Shown piece by piece: positions 1 through 7,949 of a DNA stretch of 44,351 nt. The translations under genes and the position numbers were made by a program. The notes beneath the pieces are model-generated. The model saw only the letters and a list, made by a program, of their open reading frames with translations. It was not told the DNA's origin and ran no database searches. Each line of letters starts with the position of its first letter. Position 1 is the stretch's first letter. The stretch comes from Clostridiales bacterium. Lineage in GTDB: Bacteria; Bacillota; Clostridia; Oscillospirales; Oscillospiraceae. The stretch spans positions 1 through 44,351 of the forward strand of contig JAHAEW010000018.1 of NCBI GenBank assembly GCA_018374635.1, read 5' to 3'.

Positions 1-105
1 TTGTGGTAGGAGAACCCAACCAATCCACAGCATCCCTTACAGTGTAGCACAGCCCTTGGAGAGGGGCTCTAATAACTACTACTCTATAATACAAGGAGCG
101 CCTGT

Positions 106-1899
106 ATGAAAAACGTCTTTTGCCGCACCCCCCTGTGGGAAGCTTCCAAGACTTTGGCGGCCGTGGCCCAGGGCCTCACGCCCGCGGAGCTGGTAGTGAA
201 ACATGCCACCCTGATCAATGTCTGTACCGGCGAGCTCCAGCCTCATACCGACGTGGCCTGCGCCGCCGGGCGCATCGCCTATGTGGGCGCGGACGCCTCA
301 CACTGCATCGGGCCCGAGACCCAGGTGGTGGACGCCGGGAATGCCTACCTCTCCCCCGGCCTTCTGGATGGCCACATCCACATCGAGTCCTCCATGATGC
401 CCCCCCGGAACTTTGCCCGGGCGGTGCTCCCCCAGGGCACGGTGGGTGTATACTACGATCCCCATGAAATCTGCAATGTACTGGGCCCCAAGGGCGTCTC
501 CTTCCTGATGGAGGACGCCGCCGCCACCCCCCTCAAAGCCATGCTCACCATGCCCTCCTGCGTGCCCGCTGTCCCCGGCTTTGAGGACACCTGCGGCTCT
601 GTGGGGCCGGAGGATGTGCGCCAATTCATGGAGGACGGGCGCACGGTGGCCCTGGGCGAGATGATGAACGACCCCGGCGTCCTCTCGGGCGCGAACGGCC
701 CCCACGCCATCCTGGCCGAGACCGGCAAGGCCGGGCGGACCATCACCGGCCACTACGCCATGGCCGATCTGGACCGGGGCCTCAACGGCTATATCGCCTC
801 CGGTGTGCGCTCCTGCCACGAGTCCACCTGTGCGGAAGAAGCTCTGGCCAAAATGCGCCTGGGTATGTACGCCATGCTCCGGGAGGGTTCCGGCTGGCGG
901 GACCTCCATGAGGTAGCCAAAGCGGTCACCGAACACCAGGTGGACAGCCGCTTTGCCCTGCTGGTCACCGACGACGCCCATCCCCAGACTCTCCGGGCCG
1001 AGGGCCATGTGGACCGACTGCTCCGCCGGGCGGTGGCCGAGGGCATCGACCCTGTGACCGCCGTCCAGATGGTCACCATCAACTGCGCCCAGTGCTTCCA
1101 GATGGATCACGACCTGGGCTCCGTCACCCCTGGAAAATGCGCCGATCTGGTTGTGTTCACCGACCTGAAGGATTTCGCCGTCCAGAAGGTCTTTATCGAC
1201 GGAAACCTGGTGGCCGAGGACGGCCGCCTGACCGTCGACATTCCGGAGGCGTCCTATCCGGACTTTGTCCGCTCCACCATCCATTTGGAGCCCATCCAGG
1301 CCAGGGATTTCCGCTATCCCGCCCCCTCCCAGGCCATCCAGAAGGTCCGGGCCATCGGCGTCATCCCCGGAAAGGCCCTGACCCGGGAGCATATCGCCGC
1401 GCTGACCCCCCGCAACGGCTATCTGGAGTCCGATCCGGTCCAGGACGTGCTCAAGGCCGTGGTATTTGAGCGGCACAACCGCACCGGGACCTGTGGCCGC
1501 GGCTTTGTCCATGGCTTTGGCATCACCAGCGGCGCCATGGCCTCCACCGTGGCCCATGACGCCCACAACCTACTGGTGCTGGGCGCCAACGACGCGGATA
1601 TGGCACTCGCCGCCAATACCCTGATCGAGTCTCAGGGCGGTATGTGCGTGGTGCGGGACGGAGCGGTGCGGGGGCACATTCCCCTGCCCCTGGCCGGTCT
1701 GATGGGCGATGGCTCACCCGCCGAGATGGCCGATCTGGCCCATCAGCTGGATCGGGCCTGGAAGGAGATCGGCTGCATCCTCCCCGCCCCCTTCATGACC
1801 ATGGCGCTGCTCTCCCTGGCCTGTATCCCGGAGCTGCGCCTGACCAACCGCGGACTGGTGGACTGCCGCACCTTCCATATGACGGACGTCTGCCTGTGA
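106..1899 (+). CDS. ade: Adenine deaminase
   Basis: Metal-dependent amidohydrolase that deaminates adenine to hypoxanthine in purine salvage (cytoplasm). The 597-residue product matches the usual length of bacterial Ade. The N-terminal part has the metal-binding motif GLLDGHIHIESSMM near residue 87, followed by a conserved YYDPHE segment, GHYA and a TDDAHP motif that carries a further catalytic Asp/His. The last 170 residues form the adenine-deaminase-specific C-terminal domain. The ATG at 106 is chosen because AAGGAG lies at 93-98, eight bases upstream. The gene is monocistronic: it starts near the window edge and ends at a bidirectional terminator shared with the convergent symporter gene. 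I saw no purine riboswitch in the 105 bases upstream. Family assignment is firm. Confidence 0.95.
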   Translation: MKNVFCRTPLWEASKTLAAVAQGLTPAELVVKHATLINVCTGELQPHTDVACAAGRIAYVGADASHCIGPETQVVDAGNAYLSPGLLDGHIHIESSMMPPRNFARAVLPQGTVGVYYDPHEICNVLGPKGVSFLMEDAAATPLKAMLTMPSCVPAVPGFEDTCGSVGPEDVRQFMEDGRTVALGEMMNDPGVLSGANGPHAILAETGKAGRTITGHYAMADLDRGLNGYIASGVRSCHESTCAEEALAKMRLGMYAMLREGSGWRDLHEVAKAVTEHQVDSRFALLVTDDAHPQTLRAEGHVDRLLRRAVAEGIDPVTAVQMVTINCAQCFQMDHDLGSVTPGKCADLVVFTDLKDFAVQKVFIDGNLVAEDGRLTVDIPEASYPDFVRSTIHLEPIQARDFRYPAPSQAIQKVRAIGVIPGKALTREHIAALTPRNGYLESDPVQDVLKAVVFERHNRTGTCGRGFVHGFGITSGAMASTVAHDAHNLLVLGANDADMALAANTLIESQGGMCVVRDGAVRGHIPLPLAGLMGDGSPAEMADLAHQLDRAWKEIGCILPAPFMTMALLSLACIPELRLTNRGLVDCRTFHMTDVCL

Positions 1900-1917
1900 T
1901 CCTCCAAACAACCGCAA

Positions 1918-1953
1918 AGCCCCGGAATCCATTGTTTGGATTCCGGGGCTCTT
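1918..1953. terminator. Bidirectional rho-independent terminator
   Basis: Perfect 13-bp stem AGCCCCGGAATCC (1918-1930) / GGATTCCGGGGCT (1938-1950) with a 7-nt loop. It is flanked by AAA on one side and CTTT on the other. It lies between the convergent ade and Na/Pi symporter genes and can serve both. Confidence 0.85.
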
Positions 1954-1970
1954 TCATTGGAACAATAAAC

Positions 1971-3581
1971 TCAGGCGCTCTGCTTGGGACAGAGGGCCTC
2001 GGCAATATTCAGCATATGGTCCAGCATACGTTCGATGTCCGTGAGGATCTCGCTGTACAGAATACTCAGCTCGGGATCGACATGGCCCTCCCGCATGCGG
2101 CGGATCTGCGCGGCACGGTACTGGCGGTTCTTTTCATCGCTGTCGGCCTCCAGAATCGTCACCGTATCCAGCGCGCGCTTCCGGTTGCCGTCATCCTCGA
2201 AGTCAATGGCCAGCAGTGCGTGGGTGGCCAGGGTGCGCAGGTTAGTCAGCTCCTTCATGGTCTCTTCGTCCATGTAGATATGGCGCTTCTTCAAGGGCTC
2301 CAGATATTCCGCCATGTTCATGGCGTGGTCGCCGATGCGCTCAATGTTGCCGCAGACGATCAGCATCCGGTTGAAGCGGTCAGAGTCGGCCTCCGACATC
2401 TCGTGGGTGGAGGTGCGGCCAATGGTGCGGGTAATCTCCGCGTTGTAGACGTCGATCCGGTCCTCCTGCTCGGCCACGCGGCTGAGCTTGCTCTCATCCC
2501 GCAGCAGCAGAGTGTCGAACGCCAGCTCCACATTCTCCCGGGCCAGGGCAAACATCTCCGCCTCCTGCTTCTGAAGCTCGGACAGGGCAATCGCGGTGGC
2601 GCCGATGCCGTACTCGTTGACGGGATGATAGTCCTCCTCACCGGTGTGGTCGGGCAGGATCCGGCAGGCTGCTCTGGCCAGCACATTCCCGAAGGGAAAG
2701 AGCACAATGGTAGTCACCACATTGAAAATGATGTGCGTAGTCGCGATCTGCCCAGGCACATTTCCGGGCAGATAGCTCTGGATCAGTCCCGTAAAGTCGG
2801 TGGTCAGACAGATCACGGTAAAGATCACTGTACCGATCACGTTGAACATCAGATGGATAAGAGTAGTGCGCTTGGCATTGCGGTTGCCGCTCAGACTGGC
2901 CAGAACCGCAGTGATGCAGGTGCCGATGTTCTGACCAAAGAGCACAAAGACCGCGTTGTCCAGCCCCACCACACCGCTCAGCGCCAGCGCCTGAAGGATA
3001 CCGATGCTGGCCGAGGAGCTCTGTACCACCGCAGTAAAGAGCGCGCCGGCCAGGATGCCCAGGATGGGATTGGAGAAAGAGCTGAGAAGGTTGACAAAGG
3101 GCTCATAGTCCCGCAGCGGGGCCATGGAGGAGCTCATCAGCTCCATGCCCAGGAAGAGGATGCCCAGGCCGGCGATGATCTGGCCAATACAGTTGATCTT
3201 CTGCTTTTTGAACATGGTGATCAGCACCACGCCAAAGAAGGCCAGCAGCGGCGCGATGAGGCCCACGTCCAGCGCGATGAGAAGGCTGGTCATCGTGGTG
3301 CCCACGTTGGCGCCCATGATCACGCCCACCGCCTGCTGAAGGGTCATCAGGCCGGAATTGACAAATCCCACCACCATGACAGTGGTGGCCGAGGAGCTTT
3401 GAATGATTGCCGTAATGCCGGCGCCCACCAGGACGCCCAGGATCCGCTTGGAAGTGAGCATTTCCAGAATGGACTTCAAGCGGTCTCCTGCCGCGATTTC
3501 CAGACCCGCGCACATAATATGCATGCCGTACAAAAACAGGGCAAGTCCGCCGAAGAGCATAAAAATGTCTTCCAGTTGCAT
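1971..3581 (-). CDS. Na+/phosphate symporter family protein with PhoU-like C-terminal domain
   Basis: Inner-membrane transporter of the PNaS (NptA/YjbB) family, expected to move phosphate with sodium. The 536-residue product has two inverted membrane repeats, each with the family's QSSSA motif (IIQSSSATT and VVQSSSASI), and several hydrophobic segments in the first 310 residues. It ends in a helical PhoU-like domain (about residues 330-530, with the FNRMLIVCGNIERIGDHA signature). The start at 3581 (MQLEDIF) follows an AAGGAG box at eight bases. An in-frame ATG 14 codons upstream has no ribosome binding site. A small hairpin (CACGGC/GCCGTG, 3600-3615) sits in the leader. The direction of transport and the real substrate are family inference. 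Confidence 0.9.
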   Translation of the reverse strand: MQLEDIFMLFGGLALFLYGMHIMCAGLEIAAGDRLKSILEMLTSKRILGVLVGAGITAIIQSSSATTVMVVGFVNSGLMTLQQAVGVIMGANVGTTMTSLLIALDVGLIAPLLAFFGVVLITMFKKQKINCIGQIIAGLGILFLGMELMSSSMAPLRDYEPFVNLLSSFSNPILGILAGALFTAVVQSSSASIGILQALALSGVVGLDNAVFVLFGQNIGTCITAVLASLSGNRNAKRTTLIHLMFNVIGTVIFTVICLTTDFTGLIQSYLPGNVPGQIATTHIIFNVVTTIVLFPFGNVLARAACRILPDHTGEEDYHPVNEYGIGATAIALSELQKQEAEMFALARENVELAFDTLLLRDESKLSRVAEQEDRIDVYNAEITRTIGRTSTHEMSEADSDRFNRMLIVCGNIERIGDHAMNMAEYLEPLKKRHIYMDEETMKELTNLRTLATHALLAIDFEDDGNRKRALDTVTILEADSDEKNRQYRAAQIRRMREGHVDPELSILYSEILTDIERMLDHMLNIAEALCPKQSA

Positions 3582-3832
3582 TTCATTTTCTCCTTTGTCC
3601 ACGGCCTGCGCCGTGCTGTTCATAGATTTTTACATTGCATACAACATTATGACAAAAAATTCAGAATCCTTCAAGAGTATCCTCGATCTATTACGCATTT
3701 TTTACACGTTATTTACAATGCGACCTTTTTTTCTGCGTTTTATCGGCAAGTATGCCCTTATATAATCCAGTATTTTCTAGATCTGTATAAATCAATTATG
3801 TCCGCTTCTCCCCCTTTTCTTTCCAGATGATA

Positions 3833-3919
3833 AAAAAGGGCTGCCTGAGACGCCGTGCCGGCCCGCCCCCCAGATGCGCTTCTTCATGGGAACAGGCCGG
3901 CACCCTGCTTCTCAGGCAG
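3833..3919 (-). terminator. Large rho-independent terminator of trmB
   Basis: Two nested perfect arms: CTGCCTGAGA (3841-3850) pairs with TCTCAGGCAG (3910-3919), and GTGCCGGCC (3855-3863) with GGCCGGCAC (3895-3903). On the minus strand the stem is followed by CCC and a run of six T (complement of AAAAAA just before 3840), so it ends transcription from trmB. Confidence 0.85.
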
Positions 3920-3938
3920 TGATGCTTTTCCGTATTGT

Positions 3939-4694
3939 TCAGAGCTCTTCCCGCGCGTGGGCAGGCTGGAAATCCACGGCGGACTCACCTTCTTCCGCCT
4001 CCTCCTTCCCGCAAGGCTTGTCCAGCGGGTCGATCCACCCCGCCATTTCGGCAGGCAGCTCTACCATGGTTCCCACGCAGCGGTTGATGGGCGTACCCAT
4101 GGTATGAAATTTCTCTTCATAGTCCGTCATCACGCCGCAAATCCCGTTGGCATGCAGATCCCGCGTCACCTCAGACAGGGCAAAACCAGCCTTTGGGAAC
4201 TGGAAAAGGGACCACTCATACAGATCCCGGTTATCGGTCTTGAAATGGATCTGGCCGCCCTCCTTCAGCACCTGGCGGTAGCGCATCAGAAAGTCCATGT
4301 GGGTCAGCCGGCGCTTACTGTGCCGGTTGGAGGGCCAGGGATCGCTGAAATTCAGATAGATCAGGTCCACTTCCCCGGGCGCAAAATACTCCCGCAGCCG
4401 GGCGGCGTCGGCGTCGATGAAATACACATTGTGCAGCCCCATCTTCTCGGCCCGCTCCATGGCAATGATCATGGCGTCGGCCACCCGCTCAATGGCCAAA
4501 AACAGGCACTCCGGGTTCTGGGATGCCGTCTCCACCGTAAAACGCCCTTTCCCACAGCCCACCTCCAGCCGGAGTCCTCTGGCCTGGGGGAAAAGGCTCT
4601 TCCAGTTTCCTCTCCGTTCCATCGGATTTTGGATCAGCAGCCCGGCACACCGTTCCATCCGATTTGCAAGGTTCGGTTTTTTCCGCATTCTCAT
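3939..4694 (-). CDS. trmB: tRNA (guanine-N7-)-methyltransferase
   Basis: Methylates N7 of G46 in the variable loop of tRNAs, using S-adenosylmethionine. The 251-residue product has the SAM-binding motif LEVGCGKGRF near residue 43 and the TrmB signature YLNFSDPWPSNRHSKRR with its catalytic Asp around residue 135. The C-terminal block TDYEEKF is also typical. The first of two nearby ATGs (4694) is preferred because AGAGGTG lies ten bases upstream. The gene has its own strong promoter (TATGAT, 17-bp spacer, TTGCAA), which is back to back with the promoter of the tRNA-Pro unit, and a strong terminator. The last 25 residues are an acidic tail beyond the usual end of the family. Confidence 0.95.
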   Translation of the reverse strand: MRMRKKPNLANRMERCAGLLIQNPMERRGNWKSLFPQARGLRLEVGCGKGRFTVETASQNPECLFLAIERVADAMIIAMERAEKMGLHNVYFIDADAARLREYFAPGEVDLIYLNFSDPWPSNRHSKRRLTHMDFLMRYRQVLKEGGQIHFKTDNRDLYEWSLFQFPKAGFALSEVTRDLHANGICGVMTDYEEKFHTMGTPINRCVGTMVELPAEMAGWIDPLDKPCGKEEAEEGESAVDFQPAHAREEL

Positions 4695-4720
4695 TTGATT
4701 TTGTCACCTCTTTAGCCCAT

Positions 4721-4749
4721 ATCATAACACACGAATTTTTTTGTTGCAA
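4721..4749 (-). promoter_or_regulatory. Sigma-A promoter of trmB
   Basis: Reading the minus strand: -35 TTGCAA (4744-4749), 17-bp spacer, -10 TATGAT (4721-4726), followed by the trmB leader. The -35 hexamer is the same palindrome used by the divergent tRNA promoter. Confidence 0.7.
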
Positions 4750-4772
4750 TCCTTAGAGAAATGGTTTATAAT
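4744..4772 (+). promoter_or_regulatory. Sigma-A promoter of the tRNA-Pro unit
   Basis: -35 TTGCAA (4744-4749), 17-bp spacer, perfect -10 TATAAT (4767-4772). Transcription would begin near 4779 and read first the degenerate tRNA copy, then tRNA-Pro. It shares its -35 box with the trmB promoter. Confidence 0.75.
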
Positions 4773-4813
4773 ATTTTTTATTGTATTGGTTCCTGAAACG
4801 GTGTACCATGAGC

Positions 4814-4872
4814 AGGAGTGGTGCATGCGTAGCACGCTTGCTTTGGGAGGATACGCCCGGGCAGTCCCACAA
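4814..4872 (+). pseudogene. Degenerate tRNA-Pro copy
   Basis: The 5' half still looks like the neighbouring tRNA-Pro: AGGAGTG where the tRNA has CGGGGTG, a closed D stem GTGC/GCAC, and 18 of 20 matches over TAGCACGCTTGCTTTGGGAG, including the TTTGGGA anticodon loop (anticodon TGG). The 3' strand of the anticodon stem, the T arm and the acceptor 3' strand no longer pair and there is no CCA, so it should not fold as a functional tRNA. It lies within the same predicted transcript as the intact gene. Confidence 0.6.
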
Positions 4873-4880
4873 CTTCATAT

Positions 4881-4956
4881 CGGGGTGTTGCGCAGTTGGT
4901 AGCGCGCCTGCTTTGGGAGCAGGAGGCCCGGGGTTCGAGTCCCCGCACTCCGACCA
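4881..4956 (+). tRNA. tRNA-Pro (anticodon TGG)
   Basis: Complete cloverleaf. Acceptor CGGGGTG (4881-4887) pairs with CACTCCG (4946-4952), D arm GCGC...GCGC, anticodon stem CCTGC/GCAGG around loop TTTGGGA (anticodon TGG), and T arm CGGGG TTCGAGT CCCCG. CCA is encoded after the discriminator A. It is followed at once by a strong terminator. tRNA 3' ends are common integration sites and the accessory island begins just downstream, but I found no second copy of its 3' end in the window. Confidence 0.95.
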
Positions 4957-4962
4957 GATTTT

Positions 4963-4995
4963 GCAGAAAACCGCCTGTTTAGGCGGTTTTTCTGC
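4963..4995 (+). terminator. Rho-independent terminator of tRNA-Pro
   Basis: Stem AAAACCGCCT (4967-4976) / AGGCGGTTTT (4981-4990) with a GTTT loop, extended by GCAG/CTGC at the base, and ending in TTTTT on the plus strand. Confidence 0.85.
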
Positions 4996-5100
4996 GTTTT
5001 GAGTTCGGTTTTTGCAGTTTCGACGATTGCTGTTTTGTGGTGGTTTCTGTGGCGGAACAGCGGCCAGGGCATGAGTGAGAGTAGCCGCCGAAACCGCCCA

Positions 5101-5122
5101 ATCCCTAACCCATCCCTAACGC
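5101..5122. repeat. Two tandem 11-bp units
   Basis: ATCCCTAACCC (5101-5111) is followed directly by ATCCCTAACGC (5112-5122), differing at one base. It lies in the otherwise featureless 4996-5171 stretch between the tRNA terminator and the MerR region. Its function is unknown; it could mark an element end. Confidence 0.35.
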
Positions 5123-5171
5123 CATGTCATTGCCGTTTTGATAACCAATCACACGAATTTCAGACAAGAAC

Positions 5172-5203
5172 ACAGCTATGTCCTGTAGTGCATAGCTGTT
5201 TTA
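5172..5203. terminator. Hairpin, possible terminator
   Basis: Perfect 9-bp stem ACAGCTATG (5172-5180) / CATAGCTGT (5191-5199) with a 10-nt loop, followed by TTTTAT on the plus strand. It sits 20 bases past the stop of the minus-strand membrane-protein gene. The T run favours plus-strand termination, so its direction is uncertain. Confidence 0.5.
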
Positions 5204-5220
5204 TAAGGTTATTCGACTAT

Positions 5221-5625
5221 TCAATCATCGTTTGGCAAATACCAACCGTGCTCACGATGAATACTTGGTGCGCAAGGAATCTTATCGCCCCAAGCTCGTT
5301 TGCTCATTTCTTTATCAAACCGCCATAACAAGTTTTGTAATGCGGACGCTGCACTGAAATCATCATCCGATGAACAATATGCCAATCGCACCTTTTCGCG
5401 TTCTAATTTGAGCTCCGTATCTGAAGCATTTTCAAACCATTTGTTACTGTATAGATTCGCTTTTTTGATTTTCTCTTGAATATCCCCCCATAATTTAACG
5501 ATTGTGTCTTTATTTTTTAATCCCAATACAAGAGCGATGACTGTAGGAACGCTTATTCCAACAATAAGAAGCTGAATCTTGTGCGTTTTAATCCATTTAA
5601 CTACAGCTTGCTTTTTATCTTCCAT
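5221..5625 (-). CDS. Small membrane-anchored protein of unknown function
   Basis: 134 residues that I do not recognise. Residues 18-36 (IQLLIVGISVPTVIALVLG) form one clear membrane helix after a short basic start, so the rest (a charged, helical 95 residues) is probably cytoplasmic or external but tethered. The ATG overlaps the last 11 bases of the upstream MerR gene, with GAGGAGG upstream, so the two are translated together from one transcript. The context suggests the MerR protein controls this protein, or that the pair acts as one small device. The DNA is much richer in A+T than the flanking core genes. Confidence 0.75.
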   Translation of the reverse strand: MEDKKQAVVKWIKTHKIQLLIVGISVPTVIALVLGLKNKDTIVKLWGDIQEKIKKANLYSNKWFENASDTELKLEREKVRLAYCSSDDDFSAASALQNLLWRFDKEMSKRAWGDKIPCAPSIHREHGWYLPNDD

Positions 5626-6463
5626 ACCTTGCTTCCTCCTCTAAAAGCGCGTTGTAGCTTTCATACCCTCCGAATACTGATACTGCTTCTGCAATAAACT
5701 CACATTGCCGTTTGCTAAGATTACACTCTCTAAGTTTTGAAATATCTCCTGACAAATAACTTGACGAATAGAAACGGGCAAATTGTTTTACAGACATTTC
5801 CTCTAACTGACCCAACGCTTTCTGGTTCTCATAAATCATTTTTACCATTAACTGAATCTCAGGGTGCGATGCTCCATATTCCATCCTTTCAGCTATTGCT
5901 TTAGGTAAAACCAGTTCAGTTAACAGGCGATCCGTATCCGTTGTAATCAAATTCTCCAAAACGGATAACAAGCGACCCAAATCTGTGTTCTCCCATTCTT
6001 CGGGCGATTTCGATAAAATTGTTTCTGCCAGCTTCTGATACTCCATAGCTTGCAGGTCATCGGCCATATTCCACCTTTCAAGAGCCTGCTCTTGAAAATC
6101 TTCAAATTTAATTGTCCCCATCTTTTGGGGATGTAAAGGAAATCGCCCAGTGAATTTGATAGTTTTCGCATAGCCAAGGTGTCGATCCACTTTTTTCTTT
6201 TCTTCTTCAAGATCTTCTATCTTTTTACTAAGAGAGCTATCAAAGTCAAAATCATCGTCGTTGGCCATGGTGACAATTTCTTTTATGGAGTATCCCATTC
6301 CCTGTAGAACACGAATAGTCCAGATTCGATCAATATCGCCATCGTCGTAATCTCGATATCGCCCGTCTTTATTTTCAGGTATAAGTCCAGCCTTTTCAAA
6401 GCCTCGAAGAGCTTTTCTCGACACACCAAGGTTATCTTCAACCCATTTCACTTTATATCCCAA
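5615..6463 (-). CDS. MerR-family transcriptional regulator
   Basis: 282 residues. Residues 1-70 are a MerR-type winged helix-turn-helix (VEDNLGVSRKALRGFEKAGL, then YRDYDDGDIDRIWTIRVLQ and YSIKEI), followed by a coiled coil (residues 80-100, DLEEEKKKVDRHL). A 180-residue helical C-terminal domain resembles no effector domain I know. It lacks an obvious metal-binding cysteine loop, so a metal sensor is unlikely. Translation appears to start at TTG (6463), eight bases after AGGGGGC. The upstream promoter has the 19-bp spacer typical of MerR-controlled promoters, so autoregulation is likely. The gene is AT-rich and forms an operon with the membrane protein that overlaps its 3' end. Confidence 0.85.
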   Translation of the reverse strand: MGYKVKWVEDNLGVSRKALRGFEKAGLIPENKDGRYRDYDDGDIDRIWTIRVLQGMGYSIKEIVTMANDDDFDFDSSLSKKIEDLEEEKKKVDRHLGYAKTIKFTGRFPLHPQKMGTIKFEDFQEQALERWNMADDLQAMEYQKLAETILSKSPEEWENTDLGRLLSVLENLITTDTDRLLTELVLPKAIAERMEYGASHPEIQLMVKMIYENQKALGQLEEMSVKQFARFYSSSYLSGDISKLRECNLSKRQCEFIAEAVSVFGGYESYNALLEEEARYGR

Positions 6464-6487
6464 CGAAATCGCCCCCTGATAGCCTCA

Positions 6488-6518
6488 GTATACAACATTG
6501 TCCCAAGGGCAAAGCAAG
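6488..6518 (-). promoter_or_regulatory. MerR-type promoter with 19-bp spacer
   Basis: Minus strand: -35 TTGCTT (6513-6518), 19-bp spacer, -10 TATACT (6488-6493). The spacer contains an imperfect dyad TTGCCCTTGGGACAA (complement of 6499-6513), where a MerR dimer would bind and twist the over-long spacer. It lies 25 bases before the TTG start of the merR-like gene. Confidence 0.55.
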
Positions 6519-6667
6519 AGGTTTTGAAAAATTTTTTTATATTTTCTTTCCATAAAGCCAATACCGAAGGTTGTTCCCATGAATCACTTCTGCTAAGTGA
6601 AATGGGGGCGTTTTTTATGGCCAAGGGCAAAGCCCACGCTGCCGTGTCTTTCTCTGCATAACTTACA

Positions 6668-6697
6668 GGGGCCTCCACCATGTAAAGTGGAGGCCCC
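6668..6697. terminator. Hairpin at the 3' end of the integrase gene
   Basis: Perfect 11-bp stem GGGGCCTCCAC (6668-6678) / GTGGAGGCCCC (6687-6697) with an 8-nt loop, seven bases past the integrase stop. No T run follows on either strand, so it may be a weak terminator or an element-end structure. Confidence 0.5.
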
Positions 6698-6703
6698 GTA
6701 AAA

Positions 6704-7933
6704 TTACCCCACTCTCTCGAACGGGATCACCTTGCACCGACTCTCCTCCGGCGGGTCGGGCGGCTCGGGGTCCGGCTTGGCCGTGGCCGTTTCCATGAAG
6801 CCGCCGATCTTCTCCGCCGCACCCCTCTGCATCTCGTTGGTGATGTGCGTATAGGTGTCGAGGGTGAACCCGGCGCTGAAGTGGCCCAGCATACTGGACA
6901 GGGTCTTTGCGTCCACGCCGCTGGAGAGGGCCATGGTGGCGAAGGTGTGCCTGAGATCGTGGAAGCGCACGTGTTCCTCGATGCCGGCCATTTCCAGCAG
7001 CTTGCGGTTGATCCTGGATACCGCGTCCGGGCTCCAGTAGCCGCCGGTGCGGGGCGATGGGAACAGGATGGGGTTGTCGGGGTGCTGTTCATGCTCCCGC
7101 ACCAGGATGTCCACCGCCTGCTGGGACAGCGCCACTCTGCGCACGGAGTTCTTGGTTTTTGGCTCCGTTATCACCAGCTCCCCGTCGATGCGGGTGACCT
7201 GCTTGCTCACCGAGAGGATGCGTTCCTTCACGTTCAGGTCATCCCACTGGAGCGCCAGCAGCTCCCCGCGCCGCAGGCCGCTGGACAGCTCCAGGAAGAA
7301 CATGGGCAGGACGCCGTACTTCTCCGCCTCGCGGAGATATACCCCCAGCTTCTCCGGCGGGATGATGGTCATCTCCCGGTGCTCTTTGCGCGGGATGCGG
7401 CAGTTGTCGCAGGGGTTGTAGGGGATGATCCGCTCCTTGACCGCCTGCTTGAGCGCCGAGGACAGCACCATGTGGATGCGGCGAACTGTGCTGCTGGACA
7501 GGGCCGCGTTGGTCTGCGTATCAAACCGCTGTACCCGCCCCTTGGCCTTGGAATTGTTGTACATCTGCTGGATCTGGATGGCGGTGAGCCGCTTGAGCTT
7601 GACCATCCCGATGGCCGGCACAATGTGGTTCTCGATGATATTCCTGTAGTTTTTGGCGGTGTTGGGGCGGATCACCGGCTTGCTGTAGGTCTCGAACCAC
7701 AGTCTGCACCACTCCGCCACGGTGTAGTCCTCGTTGTGGTCCATCGGGATGCCCCGGTTGTCCCGGATGGCCCTGTCCAGCTTCTCCTTGCACTCGGCCC
7801 GCGTCTTGGCGGACACGCTTTTCTGGATGGCACGGCCGGTGGCGGGGTCGATCCCCAGGGTGTATCTGCCCTCCCAGCGGCCGTTGGGCTTTCTGCGAAT
7901 GCTGCCCTCGCCGTTTGCGCGTTTCTTTGCCAT
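6704..7933 (-). CDS. Tyrosine recombinase / integrase of a mobilizable element
   Basis: 409 residues with full phage-integrase architecture. An N-terminal arm-binding domain (GEGSIRRKPNGRWEGRYTLG) is followed by a SAM-like core-binding domain (about residues 70-180) and the catalytic domain. Catalytic residues are visible: Arg in LSSGLRRGELLALQWDDL, His and Arg in FHDLRHTFA, His in MLGHFS, and the nucleophile Tyr in LDTYTHIT. It would integrate and excise the element carried downstream on the same strand (excisionase, relaxase, accessory genes). GC is high, unlike the MerR genes next to it, so the element boundary probably lies between about 6.5 and 6.7 kb. The start has GGAGGG just upstream. 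A 43-bp leader segment recurs before a second integrase at 24.3 kb. Confidence 0.93.
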   Translation of the reverse strand: MAKKRANGEGSIRRKPNGRWEGRYTLGIDPATGRAIQKSVSAKTRAECKEKLDRAIRDNRGIPMDHNEDYTVAEWCRLWFETYSKPVIRPNTAKNYRNIIENHIVPAIGMVKLKRLTAIQIQQMYNNSKAKGRVQRFDTQTNAALSSSTVRRIHMVLSSALKQAVKERIIPYNPCDNCRIPRKEHREMTIIPPEKLGVYLREAEKYGVLPMFFLELSSGLRRGELLALQWDDLNVKERILSVSKQVTRIDGELVITEPKTKNSVRRVALSQQAVDILVREHEQHPDNPILFPSPRTGGYWSPDAVSRINRKLLEMAGIEEHVRFHDLRHTFATMALSSGVDAKTLSSMLGHFSAGFTLDTYTHITNEMQRGAAEKIGGFMETATAKPDPEPPDPPEESRCKVIPFERVG

Positions 7934-7949
7934 TCTTCATCCCTCCTTT

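Noticed and set aside
1..105. Possible purine riboswitch or strong promoter before ade
   Set aside because: No purine riboswitch core was seen. TATAAT at 85-90 is only 15 bases from the ATG and has no -35 at proper spacing.
298..1566. Minus-strand 422-codon frame over ade
   Set aside because: Antisense, Gly/His-rich, no domain; ade motifs are clear on the other strand.
1644..3830. Long plus-strand open frame of 728 codons across the ade end and the symporter gene
   Set aside because: It runs antisense through a well-supported symporter gene, contains the terminator region, and its product is low-complexity Gly/His/Gln-rich sequence typical of GC-rich antisense frames.
4881..4956. tRNA-Pro 3' end as proven attachment site
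   Set aside because: I found no second copy of the tRNA 3' end (GTTCGAGTCC region) in the window, so integration there remains only a possibility.
6448..6681. Minus-strand 77-codon frame between integrase and MerR
   Set aside because: No ribosome binding site, covers the MerR promoter and the integrase hairpin, and no family is recognisable.
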